64,000 nt of DNA from Nocardioides sp. Root682. GTDB taxonomy: Bacteria > Actinomycetota > Actinomycetes > Propionibacteriales > Nocardioidaceae. Positions 25,693 to 35,054 of the stretch are shown here, in pieces (positions within the stretch are counted from its first letter, which is position 1; every line of letters begins with the position of its first letter). The position numbers and the translations under genes are program-made. The DNA is taken from NCBI RefSeq assembly GCF_001427795.1, contig NZ_LMHJ01000003.1:237612-301611 (forward strand). Reading direction: 5' to 3'. Under the pieces are notes generated by a model. It saw only the letters and a program-made list of their open reading frames with translations. It was not told where the DNA came from and ran no database searches.

Positions 25693-25772
25693 CCACCTAC
25701 CGGTCACGTACTTGCGATGGAGGTCGACCGGCTCCCAGCGAACGACCGCATGAGAACGAGACTGGAGTCGAC

Positions 25773-27647
25773 GTGGACACACAAGACGGATCCCGTCAGG
25801 CACCGACGGCCCCTTCGAGGCCTCGGCGGCACCGCCGGTTCGGCGTGGTAGGAGCCATCGTTGCGAGTCTGGGGGTGGCAACGATGGCGTTCGCGCCGAC
25901 CGGAGTGGCCGACCAGGACGAGACGTTCACGCAGCAGACCCTGCACTTCAAGGTGACGACGGGCCCGGACGACAAGGTCTGCGACATCGTCGGTGACGTC
26001 TACATCCCGGCGGCGGCGAGCCGCAGCAACCGGGTGCCGGCGATCCTGATCACGAACGGGTTCGGCGGCTCCAAGGACGGCCGGGCCGAGGCCGGGATCA
26101 GCAAGGCCTTCGCTCAGCGCGGCTATGTGGTGCTGTCGTACTCAGGACTCGGCTTCGGTGGATCCGACTGCGCGATCACGCTCGACCATCCGGCGTACGA
26201 CGGCAAGGCCGGCAGCCAGTTGATCAGCTACCTCGGCGGCGCGCCGGGCATCGCCTACGCCGATGACGCCCACACTCAACCGGCGCCGCCGCTCGACGTC
26301 GTCATTATCGACTCCGCCGACCGCGACGGAGTGGTGCGACAGAACGACCCTCGCGTCGGGATGGCCGGCGGCTCGTACGGCGGCCAGATCCAGTTCGCGG
26401 TCGCATCGGTCGACCCTCGCCTGGACACGATCACGCCGATGGTCACCTGGAACGACCTGGACTACTCCTTCAACCCGAACGGAATCGACCGATCCAGCAA
26501 CCCGAAGGCGACGCCGGGGGCGCTGAAGCTCGTCTGGGGTCTCGGCTTCACTGCCATGGGCGTGACCCGGGGAGTCGAGAACGCCGCCACGGATCCAGGC
26601 CGATTGTTCCCCTGTCCCAACTTCACGACGTTCGTGTGCCCGGCGCTGGTCACGGCCGCCGCCCTGGGCTACTTCCAGCCCAAGGACGTGGCGCTCCTGC
26701 GGGGCTCCTCCGTCGCGTCCTACATCGACAAGGTCAAGATTCCTACCCTGCTGATGCAGGGGCAGAAGGACACCTTGTTCAATCTCAACGAGGCCATCGC
26801 CACCTACGAAGCGTTGGCAGCACAGGGCACCGAGGTCAAGATGATGTGGCAGTCGTGGGGCCACTCGAACGAGGACCCGGCTCCTGGCGAGATCGATCTG
26901 GATGCACTGGACCCCGCGACGCAGTATCAGACTGGTCGCGTCGCGAACTGGTTCGACCACTACCTCAAGGGCAAGAAGGTAAGTACCGGGCCCGAGTTCG
27001 CGTACTTCCGTGACTGGGTCGAGTACGACGGCAACGCGGCGCCGGCATACGGCACGGCGTCGTCTTACCCGGTCGGGAAAGCCAAGGAATTCTATCTCTC
27101 GGGTACGTCACTCACCACGTCGAGCAATGACCTGGCGCGCCGGTCCCAGTACCTGGTGACCGCACCTGCTGGGTTGCCGACGAACTTGGCGGCGCTGGAG
27201 ACGATCTCGGTCTTCGCGGACGTGCCGGTACCAGAACTCGACCTTCCGGGCACCGCGATCCATTGGGACACCGACCCTCTCGCGGCGAACCTGGACGTGG
27301 TCGGCTCCCCAAAGCTCGACCTCCAGGTGTCCTCGCCGACAGCCGCATTGACTCAGAACCTCGGTCCCACAGGCCAACTGGTGCTCTTCGCCCGCCTCCA
27401 GGACGTTGCGCCAGACGGCACGGCGACTGACATCCACCTCCTGACGACCCCCGTCCGGATCCCCGATGTGCGCGCGCCGTTCACGGTCACGATGCCTGCC
27501 TTCGTCCACCGGTTTGCCGTTGGACACCGGGTTCGGCTGGTGGTGGCTGCGAGCTCGGTGAACTACCGAGGTGGCATGACAGTGAACACGGTCTCCGTGG
27601 CATCCGGCAGCGAGAACCAGGCGCTCAAGCTCCCCGTCGTGCCCTGA
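25773..27647 (+). CDS. Secreted CocE/X-Pro dipeptidyl-peptidase (S15)-like hydrolase
   Basis: 624 residues. An Arg-rich head (PSRPRRHRRFG) and a hydrophobic segment give an export signal ending near GVADQDE. The alpha/beta-hydrolase core has nucleophile GMAGGSYGGQIQ, acid GQKDTLFN and histidine WQSWGHSNED. The C-terminal PepX-type jelly-roll domain has the usual FVHRFAVGHRVRLVV block. The family hydrolyses esters or amides such as X-Pro dipeptides or cocaine. The start is a GTG at 25773 with TGGAG 5 nt upstream; the upstream in-frame stretch lacks a site. The gene is divergent from the other secreted hydrolase; both have SARP-type boxes. Confidence 0.85.
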   Translation: MDTQDGSRQAPTAPSRPRRHRRFGVVGAIVASLGVATMAFAPTGVADQDETFTQQTLHFKVTTGPDDKVCDIVGDVYIPAAASRSNRVPAILITNGFGGSKDGRAEAGISKAFAQRGYVVLSYSGLGFGGSDCAITLDHPAYDGKAGSQLISYLGGAPGIAYADDAHTQPAPPLDVVIIDSADRDGVVRQNDPRVGMAGGSYGGQIQFAVASVDPRLDTITPMVTWNDLDYSFNPNGIDRSSNPKATPGALKLVWGLGFTAMGVTRGVENAATDPGRLFPCPNFTTFVCPALVTAAALGYFQPKDVALLRGSSVASYIDKVKIPTLLMQGQKDTLFNLNEAIATYEALAAQGTEVKMMWQSWGHSNEDPAPGEIDLDALDPATQYQTGRVANWFDHYLKGKKVSTGPEFAYFRDWVEYDGNAAPAYGTASSYPVGKAKEFYLSGTSLTTSSNDLARRSQYLVTAPAGLPTNLAALETISVFADVPVPELDLPGTAIHWDTDPLAANLDVVGSPKLDLQVSSPTAALTQNLGPTGQLVLFARLQDVAPDGTATDIHLLTTPVRIPDVRAPFTVTMPAFVHRFAVGHRVRLVVAASSVNYRGGMTVNTVSVASGSENQALKLPVVP

Positions 27648-27674
27648 CTCGGCGTAGGCGTGGAGTCGGTTCTG

Positions 27675-27707
27675 CAACGGTTCGCACAATGGTTGGCGCC
27701 CTAGGAT
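27675..27707 (+). promoter_or_regulatory. SARP-type direct-repeat promoter of the 177-aa RTX gene
   Basis: CAACGG (27675) and CAATGG (27687), 12-bp spacing, -10 TAGGAT at 27702 after 9 nt; the ATG at 27744 is about 36 bp further. One of the clearest examples. Confidence 0.7.
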
Positions 27708-27743
27708 CTGCCGCGAAGCATCCCGGCAACCAATGGAGCGTTC

Positions 27744-28277
27744 ATGTTCAAAGTTGTCCACGCGCCACGGTCGAGGACGAGTTCGTCCCGTATGTTCCGG
27801 TCCAGCACCAGGTTCCTTCTCGTCATGGCGTCAGCGGTCGTACTGACCTCCAGCTCACAGGCCCTGGCCGATGCGGTCGAGATACCCACAGTTCCACTGT
27901 GCGACGGACGATCGGCAACGATCGTCCTTGGGCCCAAGACCGCCGATCGAGTAGTCGGAACTCCGGGACCCGATGTGATCGTCGCCCTGAATGGCTATCA
28001 CGTCATCTATGGCGGCGATGGGGACGATCGCATCTGCACCTTCGGCCCAGAGCGAGACGTGGTGCACGGCAATTCCGGCCGCGACAGGATCTTCACGGAC
28101 AGTGGCGACGACCAACTCTCCGGACAGCAGGGCAACGATTACCTGTACGGCGGAGCCGGTGAGGACCTGTTGCGCGGTGGGCTGGACAAGGACGAGGCCG
28201 ATGGCGGACCTGATGGCGACGTGTGTTTCAACACCGAGACGACCAGTAGCTGTGGGCGCTGGCCGTTCAAGAAATAG
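27744..28277 (+). CDS. Secreted RTX-type (hemolysin-type calcium-binding) protein
   Basis: 177 residues with a signal peptide (FLLVMASAVVLTSSSQALA). The mature part has about five calcium-binding nonapeptide units (GGDGDDRIC, GNSGRDRIF, SDSGDDQLS-like, GQQGNDYLY, GGAGEDLLR) and ends with a conserved C-x-N-T-E-T-x-S-C tail. These repeats bind Ca2+ and fold into a beta-roll outside the cell; the protein has no separate enzymatic domain. The ATG follows GGAG by 5 nt. It shares architecture (short signal, C-rich insert, RTX repeats, Cys tail) with the genes at 35055 and 36825. Confidence 0.85.
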   Translation: MFKVVHAPRSRTSSSRMFRSSTRFLLVMASAVVLTSSSQALADAVEIPTVPLCDGRSATIVLGPKTADRVVGTPGPDVIVALNGYHVIYGGDGDDRICTFGPERDVVHGNSGRDRIFTDSGDDQLSGQQGNDYLYGGAGEDLLRGGLDKDEADGGPDGDVCFNTETTSSCGRWPFKK

Positions 28278-28327
28278 CCACAGGTCGAGCATCTGAGCGC
28301 GGGACCCCGACGATGTGGTCCCCGTCA

Positions 28328-28359
28328 CAACGGATGCCGCAACGGTGCCTGATTACGGT
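28328..28359 (+). promoter_or_regulatory. SARP-type direct-repeat promoter of the 1033-aa repeat protein
   Basis: CAACGG at 28328 and 28340 (12-bp spacing), -10 TACGGT at 28354 after 8 nt; ATG at 28422. Confidence 0.7.
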
Positions 28360-28421
28360 CGCCTCAGCGACGACATTTGAAGAGTAGGTCGTCCGACTGA
28401 GGTGCGAGCGAGGAGACCGTC

Positions 28422-31400
28422 ATGGCGCGATATTCAATGATCCCCCGAGGAACTTGGGCCGCACTGCCTGTGTCGCTCATCCTGGCCATCCTCATGGGTG
28501 CCGCGCAGCCCGCAGCAGCGACAGGTGGCCTTGCGGCGAAGGGTGTGTCGGTCCCCACCGCCGTTGCCAGCGCGCCGTGCACGAGTGGGGGATCATCGGC
28601 TGGTCTCTTCGGCCTGCTCACGCAGATCCTGCAACCGATCACCGAGGCGGCCTGCCTGCTGCGCTCGCTGCGGTACGAGTTCTACACGGTATCGGTCGCT
28701 CCCGACGGCGCTCGGATCGAACGGGTGCAGACGGCCTTCGTCGGCCTCCCCACGATGTTGAATGTCGACGGCCGGGCTGGCGCGGACCTCGTCGGGACGG
28801 TCACGGCGTCGGGCGGGCTCGACCAGCTGAGCATCACAATCAACAGGGCGGCTGGGAGTACCCAGCCCATCGCTGCCTCGGTCGAGGTCGTTGCGACCGA
28901 CCCGACTGGTTCCGTCGGTGCCGAGAAGATCGCGTTCGGCTACGACCAGCGCACCGGCAACGTGCCGGCGAAGTTCCGCGCGGACCTCCAGTTGGGGAAG
29001 CTCCTCGATGCCGTTCGCCCCACGCTCGAACTGGCAGTCATCCAGTCGAACGGCGTCGGCGCGCTGAGCGGCGGCACGAACCTGATCGCAACGACCTTCG
29101 ACGGCACAGCCAAGAGCCGACAGGAGAAGGTGCAGGCGGGCATCCAGTACGGCAAAGCACCTGGCGCCGCTCGCTTGTCCTATCTGATGACCGAGCCGGG
29201 CAGCTTGCAGCTGACCACGGACCGGCCCGGCCGGGTCCTTGGCAACCTGGTGTTCAACGGCGAGCAGGACGTCAAGGTCGCGGTCGACGCCCGGGACATG
29301 CCGAACGAGTTCGGCGTCGACTTCAGCCTCGACAACCCGGTCATCCGGTACACAGGCAGTAACGGAAACGGTGCGGCGCGCTCGATCGCCGCCCTCGATG
29401 TCCGGCTGGAGTCGGACGTCCCGTTGCTCGGCAGGGCAACGCAGATGCGCGCCGCGATCAAGGACCTGACCTCCGGAACCAAGATCTCCGCGAACTCCGA
29501 GGCGGGTGAGTTCAGCCTCACGACCAACGAGCCGGTGGGAGAGATCGAAGTCTTCGCCGGCGATCACCCGGAGGCTCCCGGCGACCTGCCGTCCGCTGGA
29601 AAACAGGGCGCGCGCTTTGTCGACCGCACCGGCGCCCCGTTCGTCATCGGTGCCCGAGTGCAGAGGCTCAGTGCCCTGCGCGCACAGGTGGCCGAATCCC
29701 TGATCGTCGAGATGGTGGGTCAAGGTGGACCTTTCGAGTTGTCAGGCGAGGTCGACGACCTGGAGGCCAGCGCCAACATCGATGACTTGCCCCCGGTCGC
29801 CTCCCTGTCCGTTGACACCGCGACGGCAGCTCTGAGCTACACGGGATCAGCGGTGATCGGCCGATTGCGAATCGGTCTCGAGACTGCCGAGCCAATCGTT
29901 GCCGGCGCGAACAACTTCACCCTCCTCCTCGAAGGTATTCCGACCCAGGTCGACCTACGGGCCGACCTGACGGCGGGGGCGGCGTCATTCGTCGCTAATG
30001 CGCCGATCGGACTCGTTGAGGTCAGCGCGAAGAGCCCTGATGCCACCGATGATCGACTGGACCTCGATGCCGGGCAGTCGGGCGTCGTCCTGCGCTCGAA
30101 CGACGAGAACTTCTTCGTGTTCGCGCGATTGCGTGACCTGGAGAAGGTCAGCTTCACCACCGAGCCGTTGTTGGTCGAGACCTCGATGACCGCAGGGCAG
30201 GCGTTCGTTGCCGACGCCGTCATCGGATCGGACGGGGCGACACCAGCGGTCCGCGCCCGTCTCGAGGTGGACGCCCTGCCGGCCCAGCTGAAGATTGCCA
30301 TCGACGATGCGAGCGGCGACACCGAGAGCGCAGTGAGGTATCGCGCCTCGGAGAGGATCGGACAGGTTGCTCTCGAATTGGAGGGGATCGAACTCCTGGA
30401 GGGCGCCAACATTGCGAAGGCGGTGATCAACGGAGTGCCCAAGGCTGTCGACATGGTCTTCCCCGCTGAGGGCGAACTTGCGTCGGTCGTCGCGGACGAG
30501 CAGATCGGGCAGGTGCGGATCGCCGCAGGCTCCGGCGATGTTGTCCTGCCAGGACGCAGCCTGGGCGATGATCCTGTCCTGAACGATCTGTTCGAGTTCA
30601 TCAACCTCCCCGGCCAGAAGAGCACGGCCGCGCGGTTGACCGCTCTTCGGACGATCTCAATGAGCCTCGACCCGATCAAGCTCACGATGACCCAGGATGC
30701 GGCGAAGAATCGTGCGATCGACCTGGAGGCGCAGTTCGAGTCCGAGGCCGGGGACCTCGTCACCGTCGCCAGCACCCTCTCGAAGCCCGGATCGAGGACC
30801 TCGTTGGCGGTCGAACTGACCCCCGGCCAGCCGACCCGGCTCGTCTTCGACAACTCGGCTTTCCTGAACAGCTTCTCGCTCGACGCGCAGGGCCTGACCG
30901 GTATCCGCAACTTCAACGCGGTGTTCAAGAACGTCTCCCCGCGAATGGCGATCTGCCTGGACCCCGGCCCCGCCTGCCGTCGTACCAATCCGAACGTGAT
31001 GGGTGACGGCGGCGGCGTCAGCAACGGGCGACCGTACGACGCCCTCGTCTCGATGGACTTCGAGGACTTCGGAACCCATACCCCTGGCTTCCTGCCGACC
31101 ACCCTCGACGCGACGGTCGAGCTCGACGAGGGCGGCACCGCCAAGATCACCGACCTGCGGTTCGAGAACCTGAGTTTCGACTTCGGCCTCGGCCCGGACT
31201 TCAAGGGAGGCTGCACCTTCAGCACGTCGGCCTTTCCTCGGATCTACATGTTCATGGACTCGCGCAACCGGCCTTTCGTGATCAACTCGATTAAGTTCCC
31301 GCCGCTGGTCCTGGACTTCCAGATCGGCACGAACTCGCAGCCGGCCAAGGCCAGCAGCAGGATCGCCTGGCTCAAGGGCTGCCGCGATGGGCACCCGCTC

Positions 31401-31523
31401 CAGTTGGACCGCCGCTCAGCAGGCCAGATCGACTGCGGCGGCCGCAAGCGGATGGCCACTGCTTTCGGTGACATCTTCGACAAGGCGGTCGTCGGAGAGA
31501 TCGTGCCGCTGTGCACCGACTGA
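28422..31523 (+). CDS. Large secreted repeat protein of unknown function
   Basis: 1033 residues with a signal peptide (PVSLILAILMGAAQPAAA). The body is built of internal beta-rich repeats with recurring short themes such as 'VEVxALPAxLxLxID', 'GxARLSYxMTEPGSLQLTTDRPG' and 'IGxVxxxxxx'; I estimate at least ten units, but exact boundaries need self-alignment. Near the C-terminus a CLDPGPAC segment and a FxxPPxxLDF block appear. I recognise no characterised family. The start follows GAGGAG by 7 nt. It is cotranscribed with the RCC1 gene, whose start is about 110 bp after its stop. An extracellular beta-solenoid or bundle scaffold is a reasonable inference only. Confidence 0.7.
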   Translation: MARYSMIPRGTWAALPVSLILAILMGAAQPAAATGGLAAKGVSVPTAVASAPCTSGGSSAGLFGLLTQILQPITEAACLLRSLRYEFYTVSVAPDGARIERVQTAFVGLPTMLNVDGRAGADLVGTVTASGGLDQLSITINRAAGSTQPIAASVEVVATDPTGSVGAEKIAFGYDQRTGNVPAKFRADLQLGKLLDAVRPTLELAVIQSNGVGALSGGTNLIATTFDGTAKSRQEKVQAGIQYGKAPGAARLSYLMTEPGSLQLTTDRPGRVLGNLVFNGEQDVKVAVDARDMPNEFGVDFSLDNPVIRYTGSNGNGAARSIAALDVRLESDVPLLGRATQMRAAIKDLTSGTKISANSEAGEFSLTTNEPVGEIEVFAGDHPEAPGDLPSAGKQGARFVDRTGAPFVIGARVQRLSALRAQVAESLIVEMVGQGGPFELSGEVDDLEASANIDDLPPVASLSVDTATAALSYTGSAVIGRLRIGLETAEPIVAGANNFTLLLEGIPTQVDLRADLTAGAASFVANAPIGLVEVSAKSPDATDDRLDLDAGQSGVVLRSNDENFFVFARLRDLEKVSFTTEPLLVETSMTAGQAFVADAVIGSDGATPAVRARLEVDALPAQLKIAIDDASGDTESAVRYRASERIGQVALELEGIELLEGANIAKAVINGVPKAVDMVFPAEGELASVVADEQIGQVRIAAGSGDVVLPGRSLGDDPVLNDLFEFINLPGQKSTAARLTALRTISMSLDPIKLTMTQDAAKNRAIDLEAQFESEAGDLVTVASTLSKPGSRTSLAVELTPGQPTRLVFDNSAFLNSFSLDAQGLTGIRNFNAVFKNVSPRMAICLDPGPACRRTNPNVMGDGGGVSNGRPYDALVSMDFEDFGTHTPGFLPTTLDATVELDEGGTAKITDLRFENLSFDFGLGPDFKGGCTFSTSAFPRIYMFMDSRNRPFVINSIKFPPLVLDFQIGTNSQPAKASSRIAWLKGCRDGHPLQLDRRSAGQIDCGGRKRMATAFGDIFDKAVVGEIVPLCTD

Positions 31524-31633
31524 CGTCTCGGCTGCACACCCACCGCCTTGCCTCTCGGTTGGCCAGATCTATCCGTGTCCGGATCATGCCCGGCACCCCA
31601 GCAACAGATGTACAGCCCGTCGAGGAGGACGAG

Positions 31634-34600
31634 ATGCAGAGCAACAGCGCAACCGCAGGTGCAGGCCCGCGATCCGGGCCCAGTCTCCGCCGCTCGACCG
31701 GCGACCGGACGCACCGGGCGCTCCTGGGCTTCCTCCTGACGGTCTTGTTCGTGGCGCTGTTGGGGACCTTCGGTACCGCTCTCGCCGGAACCGCGACGGC
31801 CGCGGTGCCAAGCGTCGAATCTGGGCTGCGTCTGTCGGAGGCAGGGAGGATCGCGACCGGCGATGCGCACAGTTGTGCCCTGAATGCCGGGGAAGTGCGG
31901 TGCTGGGGCGAGGGCGACGACGGACGCCTGGGCTACGGGAACACGCGGGACGTCGGCGCGGACAGGACCCTCGAGGACCTCCCGCCGGTGAACCTCGACG
32001 GCAACGCGACCGCGATCGCAGCGGGTGCGAAGCACACCTGCGCGCTGATGGAAGGCGGCTCCGTGCTCTGTTGGGGGAGCGGGAGCGAGGGGCAACTCGG
32101 CTACGGGAACGTGGAGAACGTCGGTGACGACGAGACCCCTGGATCTCAGATCGCTGTCTCGACGGGCCGCAACGTGAGGTCGATCGAGGCCGGGGGCAAC
32201 ACGACCTGTGCGGTGTTCGACAACGGCAGCGTCCGGTGTTGGGGAAGCAGCGAGTTCGGACAGCTGGGCCAGGGCAACACGCAGTCCATCGGTGACAACG
32301 AATCCCCGAGCGCAGTCCCCACCCTTGCTCTCGACGGAGAGGTCACGTCCGTCGCCGTCGGAACGCATCACGCGTGTGCGGTGTTCGCCACCGGCAGGAT
32401 CCGCTGCTGGGGCAGGGGTGCGAACGGCCGGCTGGGCTATGGGGGCACCACGAGCGGCAACATCGGCGACAACGAGGGGCCCGCGCCCTCGTCCTTGCCG
32501 GGAGGTGCACCGATCTCCGGCCGCGCGATCGCCATCAGCGCGGGTGCGGGCCACACGTGTGTATTGATGGAAGGCGGAAGCGTCGCGTGCTGGGGAACCG
32601 GTGCCGACGGCCGACTCGGCTACGGGAACACCAAGGACGTCGGTGACGACGAGCGGATTAGCGACGTGGGGTTCGTTGCCCTCGGCCGCAACGCAGTCTC
32701 GATCAGTGCTGGTGGCGCGCAGACCTGTGCGCTGCTCGACAACGGTGCCGTCCGGTGCTGGGGTGCCAGCGGCGGCCGCCTCGGGCTCGGCAACCTACGA
32801 GCCGTGGGCGACGATGAGCTCCCCACCGCCGTACCTGTCCTCCGGCTCGGGGGCGATGCGTCCTCTCTCAGCGTCGGTGACGCCCACTCCTGCGCCCGGC
32901 TCGCCAACGGTGACATCCGATGCTGGGGTCTGGGCGGCTCAGGACGACTGGGCAACGCCAGCACGGCCACGGTGGGTGACGACGAGCACCCGGCAGATCT
33001 CGACGGAGTGCGTTTGCGGGTCCTGCAGGCGGCAGCGTCGATCGTTGCCGGTGGTTCGCACACCTGCGTGCTGCTCGACGACGGGACTGTGAGCTGCTGG
33101 GGCCGCGGAGCAGACGGCCAGCTCGGCTACGGCAACACCAATGACGTCGGGGACAACGAGGATCCGTGGCGCGCGGGGCGCGTTGAACTGGGCGCGTCAG
33201 CCAGAGCTTTGGCCGCCGGCGAACAGCACACTTGTGCACTGCTCACGGACGGGAGCGTCCGCTGCTGGGGACGCGGCGCCAACGGCCGGCTCGGCAGCGG
33301 CAACACGTCGAACATCGGCGACGACGAAACGCCGGCAAGCCTGCCCGCAGTGAACCTCGGAGGACCGGCGGTGGCGATCACGGCCGGCGGCATGCACACG
33401 TGCGCGATCCTCGGTAGCGGAGCCGTTCGTTGCTGGGGCCTGAACGACGTGGGGCAGCTCGGGATCGGGAGCACCGCCACGATCGGTGACAACGAAGCAC
33501 CGGCCGCTGCGCCCGACGCCCGGATCGGCCTGCGGGCACGATCGATCTCAGCTGGCGCGCGCCACACCTGCGCCATACTCGCCCAGGGCGAGGTCCGATG
33601 CTGGGGCTCCGGAGCCAACGGCCGGACCGGCTATGCCAGCACCGCCAACATCGGCGACAACGAGAATCCCAGCACCAAGGAGCCGGTGCGACTCGGCGCG
33701 GGTAGGCAGGCGGCCCGGATCACCTCCGGAGGCGAACACACCTGTGCTCAGCTCGACAACGCCACGGTCCGGTGCTGGGGTAAGGGCTTCGGCGGACGGC
33801 TGGGCTACGGAAACTCCGACGACATCGGCAACAACGAACACCCCGACGCCGTCGGCGTCGTCCCGTTGGGCGCTTCGGCGAGTGCGGTGATCGCTGGCGG
33901 AACCCACACCTGCGCGATCCTCGACGACGGCAACGTGCGGTGCTGGGGCATCTCCAATGTCGGCCAACTCGGCACCGGCTCGACCGAATCCGTCGGGGAC
34001 AACGAGAAGGCCAACGCACGGGGACTCGCGGGCCTGGGCTCCCGGGCAACGATGATCACCGCAGGCAAGGACCACTCGTGTGTCCTGACCGCCAACGGAC
34101 GGGTCCGCTGCTGGGGCCGTGGAGCCGAGGGGCGTCTTGGCTACAACGGCGTCGACAACATCGGCGACAACGAGTCCCCGTCGGCCAAGGACCCGGTCGT
34201 GCTCTTCGACCCGGACGTGCCTCCGGTGGCGGTGGACGACGTCGCCACGGTCGCGCAGGACAGCTCCGACACACTCATCGACGTGCTGGCCAACGACGCC
34301 AATGCCGACGGTGGACCCAAGGTGGTCAGTGCGGTGACGCAACCGGCCCACGGGACGGCGACCATCGCCGCCGGCGGGACTTCGGTGACCTACCGGCCCG
34401 ACGCCGGGTACTGCAATGAGCCGGGCGACGCCGCCGACGAGTTCCCGTACACGCTGAACGGTGGTTCCACGGCCACGGTGAAGGTCACGGTCACCTGCCG
34501 GCTGATCGAGGACCAGCCGCCGGCCGCTGTGGACGACGTACTGACGGTGGGCCAGGACAGCGCCGCAACCGTGGTCAATGTCGTTGCCAACGACACCGAC

Positions 34601-34936
34601 GCCGATGGCGACCCCATCAGCGTGATCGCGGTCACTCAGGCCCAGCGCGGTGTCGTGTCGCTCTCAGGCTCGACGAAGGTGACCTACCGGCCCGACGACG
34701 GGTACTGCAACAGCCCCGACGGAACACCTGACACCTTCTTTTACACCCTGAACGGCGGGGCCACAGCCAAGGTCACCGTGACGGTCACCTGCGCTGGCGG
34801 GCCTGGCGACCCGGGCACCGACCCGGGCGCAGGGACGGGCAACCCGCTCCAGGACCTCCTGACCGGACTGGGCGGGACGCTGACTGGGTTGAGCGGCTCT
34901 CTGACCGATCTGTTGGGTGGTTTGTCCGGTCGGTAG
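31634..34936 (+). CDS. Secreted RCC1-repeat protein, 14 blades, with Ig-like C-terminus
   Basis: 1100 residues. A signal/anchor segment lies at about 35-65 (ALLGFLLTVLFVALLGTFGTALA). There are 14 RCC1-type repeats (I counted HTCxLxxGxVxCWG starts), enough for two seven-bladed propellers, each blade with a C...C-W-G pair. Two tandem Ig/cadherin-like repeats follow, each with the VDDVxTVxQDSxxTxxDVxAND theme and a pair of cysteines. A glycine- and leucine-rich tail ends in GNPLQDLLTGLGG. The start at 31634 follows GAGGAGGAC; longer starts lack a site. RCC1 propellers in bacteria include secreted adhesins and BLIP-like inhibitors; function here is unknown. A paralogue lies at 38557. Confidence 0.85.
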   Translation: MQSNSATAGAGPRSGPSLRRSTGDRTHRALLGFLLTVLFVALLGTFGTALAGTATAAVPSVESGLRLSEAGRIATGDAHSCALNAGEVRCWGEGDDGRLGYGNTRDVGADRTLEDLPPVNLDGNATAIAAGAKHTCALMEGGSVLCWGSGSEGQLGYGNVENVGDDETPGSQIAVSTGRNVRSIEAGGNTTCAVFDNGSVRCWGSSEFGQLGQGNTQSIGDNESPSAVPTLALDGEVTSVAVGTHHACAVFATGRIRCWGRGANGRLGYGGTTSGNIGDNEGPAPSSLPGGAPISGRAIAISAGAGHTCVLMEGGSVACWGTGADGRLGYGNTKDVGDDERISDVGFVALGRNAVSISAGGAQTCALLDNGAVRCWGASGGRLGLGNLRAVGDDELPTAVPVLRLGGDASSLSVGDAHSCARLANGDIRCWGLGGSGRLGNASTATVGDDEHPADLDGVRLRVLQAAASIVAGGSHTCVLLDDGTVSCWGRGADGQLGYGNTNDVGDNEDPWRAGRVELGASARALAAGEQHTCALLTDGSVRCWGRGANGRLGSGNTSNIGDDETPASLPAVNLGGPAVAITAGGMHTCAILGSGAVRCWGLNDVGQLGIGSTATIGDNEAPAAAPDARIGLRARSISAGARHTCAILAQGEVRCWGSGANGRTGYASTANIGDNENPSTKEPVRLGAGRQAARITSGGEHTCAQLDNATVRCWGKGFGGRLGYGNSDDIGNNEHPDAVGVVPLGASASAVIAGGTHTCAILDDGNVRCWGISNVGQLGTGSTESVGDNEKANARGLAGLGSRATMITAGKDHSCVLTANGRVRCWGRGAEGRLGYNGVDNIGDNESPSAKDPVVLFDPDVPPVAVDDVATVAQDSSDTLIDVLANDANADGGPKVVSAVTQPAHGTATIAAGGTSVTYRPDAGYCNEPGDAADEFPYTLNGGSTATVKVTVTCRLIEDQPPAAVDDVLTVGQDSAATVVNVVANDTDADGDPISVIAVTQAQRGVVSLSGSTKVTYRPDDGYCNSPDGTPDTFFYTLNGGATAKVTVTVTCAGGPGDPGTDPGAGTGNPLQDLLTGLGGTLTGLSGSLTDLLGGLSGR

Positions 34937-34948
34937 TTCTGCCGACTC

Positions 34949-34980
34949 CAACGCTCTCGGCAACGCCCGTCCGTTCTACT
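34949..34980 (+). promoter_or_regulatory. SARP-type direct-repeat promoter of the 431-aa RTX gene
   Basis: CAACGC at 34949 and 34961 (12-bp spacing), with TCTACT at 34975 after 8 nt (or TACTTC at 34977 after 10 nt) as -10 candidates. ATG at 35055. Confidence 0.6.
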
Positions 34981-35054
34981 TCGACGTGCGTTCAGCGTGA
35001 TCTGGGCGCCCACTCTCGGACCGACCCTCACTTCCCACTTCTTAAGGCAACGCT

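Noticed and set aside
28290..28325. GGGACC/GGTCCC hairpin after the 177-aa RTX gene
   Set aside because: Six-bp stem and a 10-nt loop is too weak to call.
29837..31225. 462-codon minus-strand frame antisense to the 1033-aa gene
   Set aside because: Ser/Arg-rich antisense composition and no ribosome site; the plus-strand gene has a signal peptide and promoter.
31850..34200. Regular spacing of similar DNA words resembling a CRISPR or satellite array
   Set aside because: The repeats are codons of the RCC1 blades, imperfect, in frame and about 160 bp long. No CRISPR array or cas gene was seen in the window.
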